DNA of 64,000 bases. It comes from Lysinibacillus sp. PLM2. GTDB taxonomy: Bacteria > Bacillota > Bacilli > Bacillales_A > Planococcaceae. The notes beneath the pieces were generated by a model that saw nothing but the letters and a program-made list of their open reading frames with translations, was not told the DNA's origin and did no database searches. Of this stretch, positions 55,875 through 64,000 are shown piece by piece. The stretch lies in assembly GCA_023168345.1 (NCBI GenBank), contig AP025689.1:2478001-2542000 (forward strand), in the 5' to 3' direction. Position numbers and translations under genes: made by a program. The first letter of the stretch is position 1, and each line of letters opens with the position of its first letter.

Positions 55875-56315
55875 TCATTTCGATTCTACAATAATTGTTA
55901 CTGGACCATCATTAATAAGTGACACATCCATCATTGCTCCAAAAATACCTGTTTCAACCTTTAAACCGAGCGCTTTCAATTCCTCATTAAAGGCTTCCCA
56001 TAGTGGCAAAGCACTTTCTGGTCTTGCTGCCTCAACAAAACTAGGTCTTCTACCTTTTTTTGTTTCCGCATAAAGGGTGAATTGAGAAACTGATAAAATG
56101 TCTCCACCATGTTCTAAAATAGAATGATTCATTTTACCTTCTTCATCTTCCCAAAGTCGAATTTCAGAAACCTTTTTCGCTACATACTTTACATCCTCAA
56201 TCGTGTCGGAATGGGTAAGACCGACTAATAGAACATATCCATTTTCGATAGCGCCCGTAACTTCACCATTTACAGTGACGGAAGCTTGCTTACTTCTTTG
56301 TATTACTACTCTCAT
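55875..56315 (-). CDS. dtd: D-aminoacyl-tRNA deacylase
   Basis: 146 residues. The two family signatures are intact: SQFTLYA with the catalytic Thr, and the cis-GlyPro loop region NDGPVTI close to the C-terminus. DTD removes D-amino acids mischarged on tRNA. It is 22 bp behind relA in the same direction. Confidence 0.97.
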   Translation of the reverse strand: MRVVIQRSKQASVTVNGEVTGAIENGYVLLVGLTHSDTIEDVKYVAKKVSEIRLWEDEEGKMNHSILEHGGDILSVSQFTLYAETKKGRRPSFVEAARPESALPLWEAFNEELKALGLKVETGIFGAMMDVSLINDGPVTIIVESK

Positions 56316-56337
56316 TTTTAACCCTTCTAACGTAAAG

Positions 56338-58530
56338 TTAATTTATAACCCGTTGTACAGAATAAATGTCCGGTAATTGTTTAATCCGTTCTACCACTTT
56401 ATGCAATGCCGTAATATTGGAAATTGAGATTGTTAAATGTAACGTTGCAATTTTATTATAGTCTGCCTTTCCAGTCACAGCTAAAATATTTACTTTTGTA
56501 TCCGTCACCGCATGCATTACATCATTTAGAATACCAGGTCGGTCAAAGGCAGAAACTTCAATATCAACCGGATATTCTTTTCTTAAATGATTTTCACTAT
56601 GCTCCCATTCAACTTCAATTAGTCGATCATTGTCACCATCTTTAATGTTCGGGCAATCTGCTCGATGAACTGAAACCCCTCTTCCTTTTGTGATAAAACC
56701 AACAATTTCATCACCAGGTACTGGTGTACAACAGCGGGATAAGCGGATTAGTAGATTATCGATTCCTTTAACGACAACACCTGACTCTGTACGTTTTTTT
56801 GTTGTTGGATTTTGCATTTCTTTGACAATTTTTTCAAGAGCCTCTTCTTGCTCTCGTTCTCGTCGTTTCTTTTCTGCAAGTCGATTAACAAGCTGTTGTG
56901 CTGTTATACCACCAACACCAACTGCCGCATAAAGATCTTCTTCATTTGTAAAGTTTAGTTTATCAAGGACTCGTTTTATATTTTCAGATGAAAGAACTTC
57001 CTTCACATCAAAGTCTTGAGCCTTAATTTCTTTTTCAACAAGCTCTTTACCCTTCAACACATTTTCTTCTCGTAAATGCTTTTTGAAAAATTGTTTAATT
57101 TTATGCTTAGCTTGAGAGCTTTGAGCAATTTTTAACCAGTCTCTACTTGGCCCAAAGGATTGTTTGGACGTTAAAATTTCAATAATATCGCCTGTTTTCA
57201 ATGGTGTATCTAACGGTACCATTTTGCCGTTGACTTTCGCACCAATTGTACGATTACCTACTTCCGAATGGACTCGATAGGCAAAATCAATAGGAACTGA
57301 ACCAGACGGCAGTTCAATGACTTCTCCTTTAGGTGTGAAAACATAAACCATATCCGAAAATAAATCAAATTTTAAAGATTCCATAAATTCTTCCGCATTC
57401 GAAGATTCATTTTGGAATTCTAATATTTCTCGGAACCATGTGAGCTTTTGGTCAATGCTTTCTTTATTGTTGTTAACGTTCTTTCCTTCTTTATATGCCC
57501 AGTGTGCAGCAATCCCGTATTCAGCAATTTGATGCATTTCTCGAGTACGGATTTGAACTTCTAATGGATCCCCATAAGGACCTATAACTGTTGTATGAAG
57601 TGATTGGTAAAGGTTTTGCTTTGGCATTGCGATATAATCTTTAAAGCGGCCTGGCATCGGTTTCCAAAGAGTATGAACTATTCCTAGTACCGCATAGCAA
57701 TCTTTTATACTATTTACTATAATACGTACGGCTAATAAGTCGTATATTTCATTAAATTGTTTATTTTGCAGAACCATTTTACGGTAAATGCTATAAATAT
57801 GTTTTGGTCGACCGTATATTTCTACATCAATTTCTACTTCTTGAAGTTGACTTTTAATTTCTGACATTACATTTTCTAGATAAGCTTCTCTCTCTACTCG
57901 TTTTCTCTTCATGAGACTAACGATGCGATAATATTGCTGAGGATTTAAATAACGTAATGCTGTATCTTCTAATTCCCATTTGACTTTTGAAATTCCTAGG
58001 CGATGAGCAAGTGGTGCGAATATTTCTAAAGTCTCATTTGAAATTCTTCGTTGTTTCTCGGAAGATAAATGTTTCAATGTACGCATATTATGTAAACGAT
58101 CTGCTAGTTTAATTAGAATAACACGTATATCTTGTGCCATAGCAACAAACATTTTTCGATGATTTTCTGCTTGCTGTTCTTTTTTAGATAAATATTTAAT
58201 CTTACCAAGCTTTGTAACACCATCGACTAACACGGCTACTTCTTCATTAAACTCATTTACCAAATCTTCACGTGTAACAGATGTGTCCTCAACAACATCA
58301 TGAAGAAATCCAGCAGAAACTGTTTCAGGATCCATTTGAAGATCTGCTAAGATTCCTGCTACTTGTATTGGATGAATTATATAAGGTTCCCCTGAACTAC
58401 GAAGCTGCTCCTTATGCGCTTCATTAGCAACTTCGTACGCCTTTTTAACGAAATTCACATGTTCTTCATTCATATAAGTTTTGACTTTCGCGAATACATC
58501 CTCGGGCGTCAAAATTTGCTCTTTCGCCAT
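56338..58530 (-). CDS. relA: Bifunctional (p)ppGpp synthetase/hydrolase Rel
   Basis: 730 residues. The HD hydrolase domain has FLHDVVEDT, the synthetase domain has [22 protein letters not shown], then TGS ([17 protein letters not shown]), a zinc-finger-like region ([24 protein letters not shown]) and C-terminal ACT ([13 protein letters not shown]). The RFKD motif is typical of bifunctional Rel rather than synthetase-only RelA. It makes and degrades the alarmone in the stringent response. A TATATA/TTCGAC-like promoter may lie near 58600. Confidence 0.97.
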   Translation of the reverse strand: MAKEQILTPEDVFAKVKTYMNEEHVNFVKKAYEVANEAHKEQLRSSGEPYIIHPIQVAGILADLQMDPETVSAGFLHDVVEDTSVTREDLVNEFNEEVAVLVDGVTKLGKIKYLSKKEQQAENHRKMFVAMAQDIRVILIKLADRLHNMRTLKHLSSEKQRRISNETLEIFAPLAHRLGISKVKWELEDTALRYLNPQQYYRIVSLMKRKRVEREAYLENVMSEIKSQLQEVEIDVEIYGRPKHIYSIYRKMVLQNKQFNEIYDLLAVRIIVNSIKDCYAVLGIVHTLWKPMPGRFKDYIAMPKQNLYQSLHTTVIGPYGDPLEVQIRTREMHQIAEYGIAAHWAYKEGKNVNNNKESIDQKLTWFREILEFQNESSNAEEFMESLKFDLFSDMVYVFTPKGEVIELPSGSVPIDFAYRVHSEVGNRTIGAKVNGKMVPLDTPLKTGDIIEILTSKQSFGPSRDWLKIAQSSQAKHKIKQFFKKHLREENVLKGKELVEKEIKAQDFDVKEVLSSENIKRVLDKLNFTNEEDLYAAVGVGGITAQQLVNRLAEKKRREREQEEALEKIVKEMQNPTTKKRTESGVVVKGIDNLLIRLSRCCTPVPGDEIVGFITKGRGVSVHRADCPNIKDGDNDRLIEVEWEHSENHLRKEYPVDIEVSAFDRPGILNDVMHAVTDTKVNILAVTGKADYNKIATLHLTISISNITALHKVVERIKQLPDIYSVQRVIN

Positions 58531-58705
58531 TAGTTGTCCACCTTGCTAAAATATTTTCATAATAGATATATAAATTTTATTGTATAAAAATTATATATAG
58601 TATGTAAAGACATGTAGTCGAATCCATGAATAAAACATGAATTTTTGTCTTTTTTTTGAACAAAGCATCTATTTTAGGCAATTTTATCATGCCACTAGCA
58701 CTATG

Positions 58706-58752
58706 TAAAAATACCTCTTTCATTTTTTAAAATAAATGAAAGAGGTATTTTA
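58706..58752 (-). terminator. Terminator of apt
   Basis: Perfect stem AAAATACCTCTTTCATT with its complement around a 10-base AT loop; T4-6 on the minus strand. Confidence 0.85.
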
Positions 58753-58755
58753 AAT

Positions 58756-59268
58756 TTAGTAAGAAATCAATGTTTTAATTGGGTAGTCGCCAATTTTTCC
58801 ACGTCCGTTTAATTCGGACAGTTCAATAATAAATGCACATCCAGCAACCGTACCACCTAATTTTTCGATTAACTTAATCGTTGCTTCAACTGTACCACCA
58901 GTAGCTAGTAAATCATCTACGATTAAAGCCTTTTGTCCTGGTTTAATCGCATCTTTGTGCATTGTTAGAACATCCACTCCATATTCGAGACCATATTCTA
59001 CTCGAACAACATCTCTAGGTAGTTTACCTTCTTTTCGAACTGGTGCGAAACCAATTTCAAGTGCATAAGCAACAGGACAACCAATGATAAATCCGCGCGC
59101 TTCTGGGCCAACGATAATATCTGCTCCAACTTCTTTAGCAAATTCTACGATTTGATCTGCTGCATATTTAAAAGCTGGGCCATTATCCATAATTGTCGTG
59201 ATGTCTTTAAAACTTATTCCTTCTTTTGGCCAGTTTTCCACTGTTGTAACATATTGTTTTAGATCCAT
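58756..59268 (-). CDS. apt: Adenine phosphoribosyltransferase
   Basis: 170 residues. The PRPP-binding motif is [14 protein letters not shown], with [10 protein letters not shown] and FKDIT in the N-terminal half. It salvages adenine to AMP. It lies between recJ (12-bp gap) and relA, the conserved recJ-apt-relA order. Confidence 0.97.
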   Translation of the reverse strand: MDLKQYVTTVENWPKEGISFKDITTIMDNGPAFKYAADQIVEFAKEVGADIIVGPEARGFIIGCPVAYALEIGFAPVRKEGKLPRDVVRVEYGLEYGVDVLTMHKDAIKPGQKALIVDDLLATGGTVEATIKLIEKLGGTVAGCAFIIELSELNGRGKIGDYPIKTLISY

Positions 59269-59280
59269 TATTAATTCCTC

Positions 59281-61617
59281 CTAATAGGAATAATCATATT
59301 CCATTAATATTGCATCAAACCATTGTTTTAACTCCTGATAATTTGCATATAAAAACTTTTGCTCTATTTCTAATTGTTGCATACGTAATTTATATGTAGG
59401 TGCTTCCTCTAATGATCGTTTAGGAGCTTCTTCAACCACATTCGTCAAACCATTTCTTATTGTAACAAAACCAAGCTCTAAAAACACGGTTGTCATAAAT
59501 TTTATTACTTCAATATTCAACCCAATATGTTTAGACAATTGTTCAATAGAAGCATTTAAGTTAAAGGATGGTCTTTTCTTTAAAAATGTATAATACCATC
59601 CAAAGTGCTCTCTTGTCGGCATGCCATTGAAAAATTGTGGGTTTTCCGTATAAAATATTGCATAAATTCTTTTTGGTTTCAATCTGTTAACTACCATTTC
59701 AATATCTACAATTGATAAAGGCAAATCTAAAAATACAATATAGGCTTTCTCATTTTGCATCACTTCTTCTTTATTAAACAAGTAAATAGGTGCTGAAATA
59801 ATTGATTGAAAATATTGAACAGTTTCCTCTTTAAAGGCGATAAATAGGCAATCCTCTTTTGGAACATGATGAATCCATCGTGTAGCATTCCCTTTTCCCC
59901 GATAATCGAAGAGCTGCCATTCATTTGTTTGTACATCAGAAATCATTAATTGAGGTTTTTTCTTACCTTGCCACTCATTTATTTGTAAATCACCTACAAA
60001 AGATAAGTTGACCCCATATGAAATTTCATCGTGAAGATGTCCTTTATCAAAACCAATTGCATCAATAACGCCAAAATCATCTTCTAGTTCCATCTTAATA
60101 TGATTTTTTGCTGCACCAATTACTTTCATGGAACGGACCTTAACTTTTTCAATTGCATAAATTGGTTTCGTAAAACCTGTTCCAAAAGGACCGAGTTTTT
60201 TTATTTCCTCGATTGCCTCAACCGTAATTTCCCCTAAATCTAGTGGCACATCTATTTTTAACTTTGGTATTAATAATTCATCTGTTAAACAATCAGAAGC
60301 TTGGGAATTTAGTCTTTGGCGTAATTCATCCACATGTTCTAATGAAAAGGTCATACCTGCTGCCATAGGATGCCCACCAAAATGAGGTAAAATATCTCTA
60401 TTTTTTGCAAGCTCATTATACATATGGAACCCTTCTATACTACGTGCTGACCCTTTTGCAGTCCCTTTTTCATAATCTAAAGATAAAACGATGGTTGGTC
60501 TGTAATATTTTTCAACTAAACGTGATGCTACAATACCAATAACCCCTGGATTCCAACCTTCTTTTGCAACAACTAAAACTAAGGAATTGGCAATCTTTTC
60601 GTCATTTTCAATCATAGCAATTGCTTCTTCTGTTATTGTATTGACAATCGCTTTACGCTCTGAATTTTTCTTATTTAATTGAGTTGCCCCTTCAATGGCA
60701 GTCACAGAATTCTCACTCATTAAAAATTGCACACCAGGTGAAGCATCTCCTAGTCGTCCAATCGCATTTAATCTAGGGCCAAAATAGAAACCTATTGTAT
60801 CTTCATCAATTTCACGTTGCTCAACTCCCGCAACCTCGCATAATGCTCGTACCCAAGGATTATTAGATCTACGCATATGTTTAATACCTTGCTGTACTAA
60901 AAATCGATTCTCTCCTACTAAAGGTACTAGATCGGCAACTGTTCCAATTGCTACAAATTCAAAAAGATGGGTAGGTACTTCACCATATAGAGCTTGAGCC
61001 AATTTAAATGCAACACCCACTCCAGCTAATTCTCCAAATGGATAATGCCCTTCCGGTACTCTTGGATGAATAATGACATCTGCTGAGGGTAAAACATCCC
61101 CTGCCTCATGGTGGTCCGTTACAATCACTTTCATTCCAAGTTCTTTTGCAACACGAACAGGTTCTATCCCACTGATCCCATTATCAACAGTTATAATTAA
61201 TTTGACCCCATTTTTATATGCGTTTTGAAAAAGTTCCTCGTGCGGACCATAACCATGGGTAAAACGATTCGGTATCATAAAGTCAACATTTGCACCTAGA
61301 TCGTATAATGTACGTAGCATTACCGTTGTACTTGAAATACCATCTGCATCGTAGTCTCCATAGATTAATATTTTATCTTCATGGTCTATTGCCTGTTTAA
61401 TCAGTTGAACGGCTTCTTCCATTCCATTTAATAAATACGGATTATGTAGTTGACTTTCATCTATGTTTAATAATGCATGAGCTTCCTCTGAATTAAGATA
61501 TCCTCTAGCTGCTAGTATTTTTGCTGAGATAGAAGAAACTCGCAGCTCTTGTTGTAATTGCTTAACCACTTGTTCATCAAGCTTTTCTACAACCCAATTT
61601 TTATTTGATTGAATCAT
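59281..61617 (-). CDS. recJ: Single-stranded-DNA exonuclease RecJ
   Basis: 778 residues from ATG 61617. Catalytic DHH-family motifs: IYGDYDADGISS, TVDNGISG, VTDHHEAGDVLP and GGHPMAAGMTF in the DHHA1 part; an OB domain and a Firmicute-specific C-terminal domain follow. RecJ degrades 5' single strands in recombination and mismatch repair. GTG at 61626 overlaps the ribosome binding site (GAGGAAG), so ATG 61617 is preferred. Confidence 0.96.
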   Translation of the reverse strand: MIQSNKNWVVEKLDEQVVKQLQQELRVSSISAKILAARGYLNSEEAHALLNIDESQLHNPYLLNGMEEAVQLIKQAIDHEDKILIYGDYDADGISSTTVMLRTLYDLGANVDFMIPNRFTHGYGPHEELFQNAYKNGVKLIITVDNGISGIEPVRVAKELGMKVIVTDHHEAGDVLPSADVIIHPRVPEGHYPFGELAGVGVAFKLAQALYGEVPTHLFEFVAIGTVADLVPLVGENRFLVQQGIKHMRRSNNPWVRALCEVAGVEQREIDEDTIGFYFGPRLNAIGRLGDASPGVQFLMSENSVTAIEGATQLNKKNSERKAIVNTITEEAIAMIENDEKIANSLVLVVAKEGWNPGVIGIVASRLVEKYYRPTIVLSLDYEKGTAKGSARSIEGFHMYNELAKNRDILPHFGGHPMAAGMTFSLEHVDELRQRLNSQASDCLTDELLIPKLKIDVPLDLGEITVEAIEEIKKLGPFGTGFTKPIYAIEKVKVRSMKVIGAAKNHIKMELEDDFGVIDAIGFDKGHLHDEISYGVNLSFVGDLQINEWQGKKKPQLMISDVQTNEWQLFDYRGKGNATRWIHHVPKEDCLFIAFKEETVQYFQSIISAPIYLFNKEEVMQNEKAYIVFLDLPLSIVDIEMVVNRLKPKRIYAIFYTENPQFFNGMPTREHFGWYYTFLKKRPSFNLNASIEQLSKHIGLNIEVIKFMTTVFLELGFVTIRNGLTNVVEEAPKRSLEEAPTYKLRMQQLEIEQKFLYANYQELKQWFDAILMEYDYSY

Positions 61618-61742
61618 CTTCGTCACTTCCTCACGAAGTTCATTATACAGAAAATCTAGAGAAATATCGTTCTAGGAAACTATTATTTTTTTTAATATGT
61701 CATTAAATTTTTCCTTTTTTTCAATGAGCAACCTAAAACAAA

Positions 61743-61773
61743 TAAAAAAGCCAATTAGTAAGAAATTGACTTT
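61743..61773 (-). terminator. Weak terminator of the LapA-domain gene
   Basis: 10-bp stem with one mismatch (AAAGTCAATT with AATTGGCTTT) and T6 on the minus strand. Confidence 0.6.
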
Positions 61774-61813
61774 CAAATAAATGTCTATTATTTTTTCGTT
61801 TGAAGTATATTTT

Positions 61814-62221
61814 CTAATCCTTTTTTACATTTTCTAATTTCTCTTTTTCAAGTCTTTCTTTTTCAAGCTTTTCTAATCGGGCTTTTTCCTTTTTTGCTCG
61901 CTCTTTTTCTATTCTAGCTTGTTCTTTCCTTGCTTTTTCTACTGCTTCCTCTTCTTTTCTTCTTGCTTTAATTTTATCGTAGTTTGGGATTAAACGTTCA
62001 AGCTCTAGAATTTCTTTTTTTAGTTTAAAGATTTTAATACCAGCAAAGCATGAGCTGATAATGACCCCTAAAAAAGCAGAGCCTAAAATGACTAAAATCA
62101 GTGGCCAGCTCGCTACACCAATGACAAAGCTAACGGGAACTTCTTCAACATTTACGATTGCAAATACAGCAATTATGATTACGATTATAAGTCCTAATAT
62201 TAATCTCCATTGTTCTTTCAA
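61814..62221 (-). CDS. LapA-domain (DUF1049) membrane protein, YrvD-like
   Basis: 135 residues. Two membrane helices (about 7-28 and 38-62), then a very charged Lys/Glu-rich coiled-coil tail to the end, rich in KEKARLEKLEKERLEKEK. Homologous to YrvD, which is in this position in B. subtilis. The role in Gram-positives is unknown; the LPS name of the domain is not informative here. Confidence 0.9.
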   Translation of the reverse strand: MKEQWRLILGLIIVIIIAVFAIVNVEEVPVSFVIGVASWPLILVILGSAFLGVIISSCFAGIKIFKLKKEILELERLIPNYDKIKARRKEEEAVEKARKEQARIEKERAKKEKARLEKLEKERLEKEKLENVKKD

Positions 62222-62322
62222 CTAGAGCCACTCCTTCTATCAAGTAATTTGCTACACTTCCATCATTATTATAATTTTTATAAGTTGAAAAATGTAGGAA
62301 AAATAGTAAAAACTTAAAAAAG

Positions 62323-62367
62323 AAAGGTGCACTATATTATCTCTAAAAAGAGATACAGTACACCTTT
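62323..62367 (-). terminator. Terminator of secDF
   Basis: AAAGGTGTACT...ATCTCT paired with AGAGAT...AGTGCACCTTT on the minus strand, with small bulges, then T6. Confidence 0.85.
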
Positions 62368-62382
62368 AAATTTTATTTTATA

Positions 62383-64000
62383 TTAAACAACAGGTTCGTC
62401 TGTCCCCCATTGTTTCTTCTCTTTTTTCACAACTTTTGTGCCTTTTTTCTTCATTTGGCTAACTTTTAATGTGTACCAAAGCTGTGCAGCGATACAGATT
62501 GAAGAATACATTCCTGTAATTAAACCAATTAGTAATGCAATTGAGAAGTTTTGAATTGCTGGAGCACCTAAAATTAGTAATGCCACAACAACAATGATAA
62601 CTGTTAAAACAGTATTAATAGAACGACCCATTGTTTGACGAAGGGACTTGTTCACAATTTCTGCTAACTCTTCAGCAGAAGAGATTTCGCCTTTTTTATC
62701 TATATTTTCACGGATACGGTCGAACGTAACAATCGTGTCATTGATCGAATAACCGACGATCGTTAAAATTGCGGCGATAAATGTAATATCAACTTCTAAA
62801 CGTAGGAAACTGAAAATCGCAACCATAAAGAATACGTCATGTAGTAAAGATACGATAGCACCAACACCCATACGCCATTCAAATCGAATTGCAACATAAA
62901 TAATAATACCTAGCGCTGCAATTGCAAGAGCATAAATTGCGTTTTTTACTAATTCTTTACCTACAGTATCTGAAACTGTACTTACACTCGGTTCATGTCC
63001 AAAATCTGTCATAACATTTTCCTTGAATTGTAATATTTCTTCCTGAGTTAAGTCATCTTTATAACGAATAACTGCCGTTTCATTGTTTTCACCTGAAATG
63101 ACAACTTCATCCGATGGGAAACCGATTTTATCAATATAGTTTGACATATCCTCTTGTGTTATTGTCTCATCAGAGAGAATTTCAACACGTGTACCACTTG
63201 AGAAGTCAATACCTAAATTTAAGCGGAAAATACCCAAGATAATCGCACCAACTACAAGTATCAATAATGATAATGAATAGAATTTTTTACGGTGTTGGAC
63301 AAAATTAAATCGATCAAACTTCGTAGATAAATCTAAAGATGTAAGTCCCTCAGATTCATCATGAATTTTTGATTTCGATACACCGAATAAAAACGGTTTA
63401 TCTAAATAACCACTTTTAACTAGCAATCCTAATAATATCCTTGATAACCATACAGCTGTGACAAAGCTTAGTACAATTGAAATCATAAGCGTTGTAGCAA
63501 ATCCTTTTACAGAACTTGTACCAAAATAGAATAATACAGCAGCTGCAAGTAACGTAGTCAACTGAGCATCAATGATAGCCGTTAATGATTGTTTGGAACC
63601 TAGCTGATATGCTTCCTTCACGCTTTTGCCAACCCTTAACTCTTCCTTAATACGCTCTGCAGTTAAGATATTCGCATCAACAGCCATACCAATACCGAGC
63701 ACTAGTGCAGCAATACCTGGCAATGTTAAAACTGCTCCTATTCCATTAAATACCCATAAAACAAGGTAAGTAAATACTGTTAACGTAATAACCGATATAA
63801 ATCCTGGTAGACGATAATAAAGAATCATAAATGCAAAGATGATTAGGACCCCTACAATACTAGCATAAACCGTACTTTTTAATGCTTGGTCACCAAATTG
63901 AGCCCCAACGGATGTGGAATAAATTTCTGTAAGCTTAACAGGTAACGCACCTGCATTCAGAACACTTGCAATATCCTTTGTTTCTTGAACAGTAAAGCTT
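62383..64000 (-). CDS. secDF: SecDF protein export component, 3' part (gene continues past the window)
   Basis: The frame is open beyond the apparent ATG at 63828 to the window edge and reads VQETKDIASVLNAGALPVKL there, typical SecD sequence, so the start is outside. About 539 residues are visible: the end of SecD with its six-helix RND part (GIGMAVDANILTAERI) fused to SecF (FRLNLGIDFSSGTRVEI, TIVGYSINDTIVTFDRIREN). SecDF uses the proton motive force to pull proteins out of the Sec channel. The fused form is the usual Bacilli type. Confidence 0.96.
   Translation of the reverse strand, partial: SFTVQETKDIASVLNAGALPVKLTEIYSTSVGAQFGDQALKSTVYASIVGVLIIFAFMILYYRLPGFISVITLTVFTYLVLWVFNGIGAVLTLPGIAALVLGIGMAVDANILTAERIKEELRVGKSVKEAYQLGSKQSLTAIIDAQLTTLLAAAVLFYFGTSSVKGFATTLMISIVLSFVTAVWLSRILLGLLVKSGYLDKPFLFGVSKSKIHDESEGLTSLDLSTKFDRFNFVQHRKKFYSLSLLILVVGAIILGIFRLNLGIDFSSGTRVEILSDETITQEDMSNYIDKIGFPSDEVVISGENNETAVIRYKDDLTQEEILQFKENVMTDFGHEPSVSTVSDTVGKELVKNAIYALAIAALGIIIYVAIRFEWRMGVGAIVSLLHDVFFMVAIFSFLRLEVDITFIAAILTIVGYSINDTIVTFDRIRENIDKKGEISSAEELAEIVNKSLRQTMGRSINTVLTVIIVVVALLILGAPAIQNFSIALLIGLITGMYSSICIAAQLWYTLKVSQMKKKGTKVVKKEKKQWGTDEPVV

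Overview
The window is a low-GC, densely packed piece of chromosome from an endospore-forming member of the Bacillales. The basis is direct: spoIIP, gpr, sigK, spo0M and a comE competence operon are all present, and the gene order largely follows the lepA-to-secDF segment of Bacillus subtilis. The inserted genes, the orphan HisA and the dispersed GAGGCTGGGACA-type repeats suggest the Lysinibacillus/Solibacillus/Ureibacillus (Planococcaceae) side of the order. That placement is inference, not proof.

Layout. (1) 1-712: the 3' end of a tyrosine integrase and arm-site-like repeats, the edge of an integrated element lying directly behind lepA. (2) 713-6326: lepA, spoIIP, gpr, rpsT, holA. (3) 6505-15532: yqzM, then a long leftward run yqeG-yqeH-aroE-yhbY-nadD-yqeK-rsfS-yqeM-comEA-comEB-comEC (ribosome assembly, NAD and shikimate metabolism, DNA uptake). 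(4) 15.5-25.9 kb: intact sigK with a probable SigE promoter and a probable CTG start, a 29-residue membrane peptide gene, mtnN, a YrrS-like protein, greA, udk, the tRNA wobble-uridine hydroxylation/methylation set (yrrO, yrrN, yrrM), mltG, two DUF1292 genes (one a tandem duplication) and ruvX. (5) 25.9-29.4 kb: ireB and alaS behind an Ala T-box. (6) 29.4-38.4 kb: a stretch not in the B. subtilis order, holding a TerC-family membrane protein, a threonine aldolase, spo0M, a DUF1801 protein, a dispersed repeat, a perfect 44-bp palindrome, an IS110-family element, SIMPL and DinB proteins, and recD2. (7) 38.5-46 kb: a 21-bp-period repeat array, an orphan eukaryotic-type HisA, a nucleoside transporter, a TPR protein, mnmA, a cysteine desulfurase, cymR and rarA. 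(8) 46.0-50.6 kb: a class C group II intron sitting directly after a terminator, an unknown gene, tcdA, a 6S RNA gene and a second copy of the dispersed repeat. (9) 50.6-64 kb: hisS-aspS behind a His T-box, a four-SH3 amidase (yrvJ), dtd, relA, apt, recJ, a LapA-domain protein and the start-truncated secDF.

How the genes work together. Most are housekeeping: translation (aminoacyl-tRNA synthetases under T-box control, tRNA modification and proofreading), replication and repair (holA, recD2, rarA, ruvX, recJ), and stringent and sulfur control (relA, cymR with the desulfurase and mnmA). Sporulation genes are embedded among them. Nearly everything runs leftward; the rightward genes (rpsT, yqzM, sigK, terC-like, hisA-like, rarA, yrvJ) are mostly single units bounded by hairpin terminators.

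Most unusual sequence: the exact 21-bp-period array at 38542-38718, the two-copy terminal-inverted-repeat family (32758-33020 and 50139-50564), the 44-bp palindrome beside the IS110 element, the orphan eukaryotic-type hisA, and the sigK start. I found no CRISPR array, tRNA or rRNA gene.
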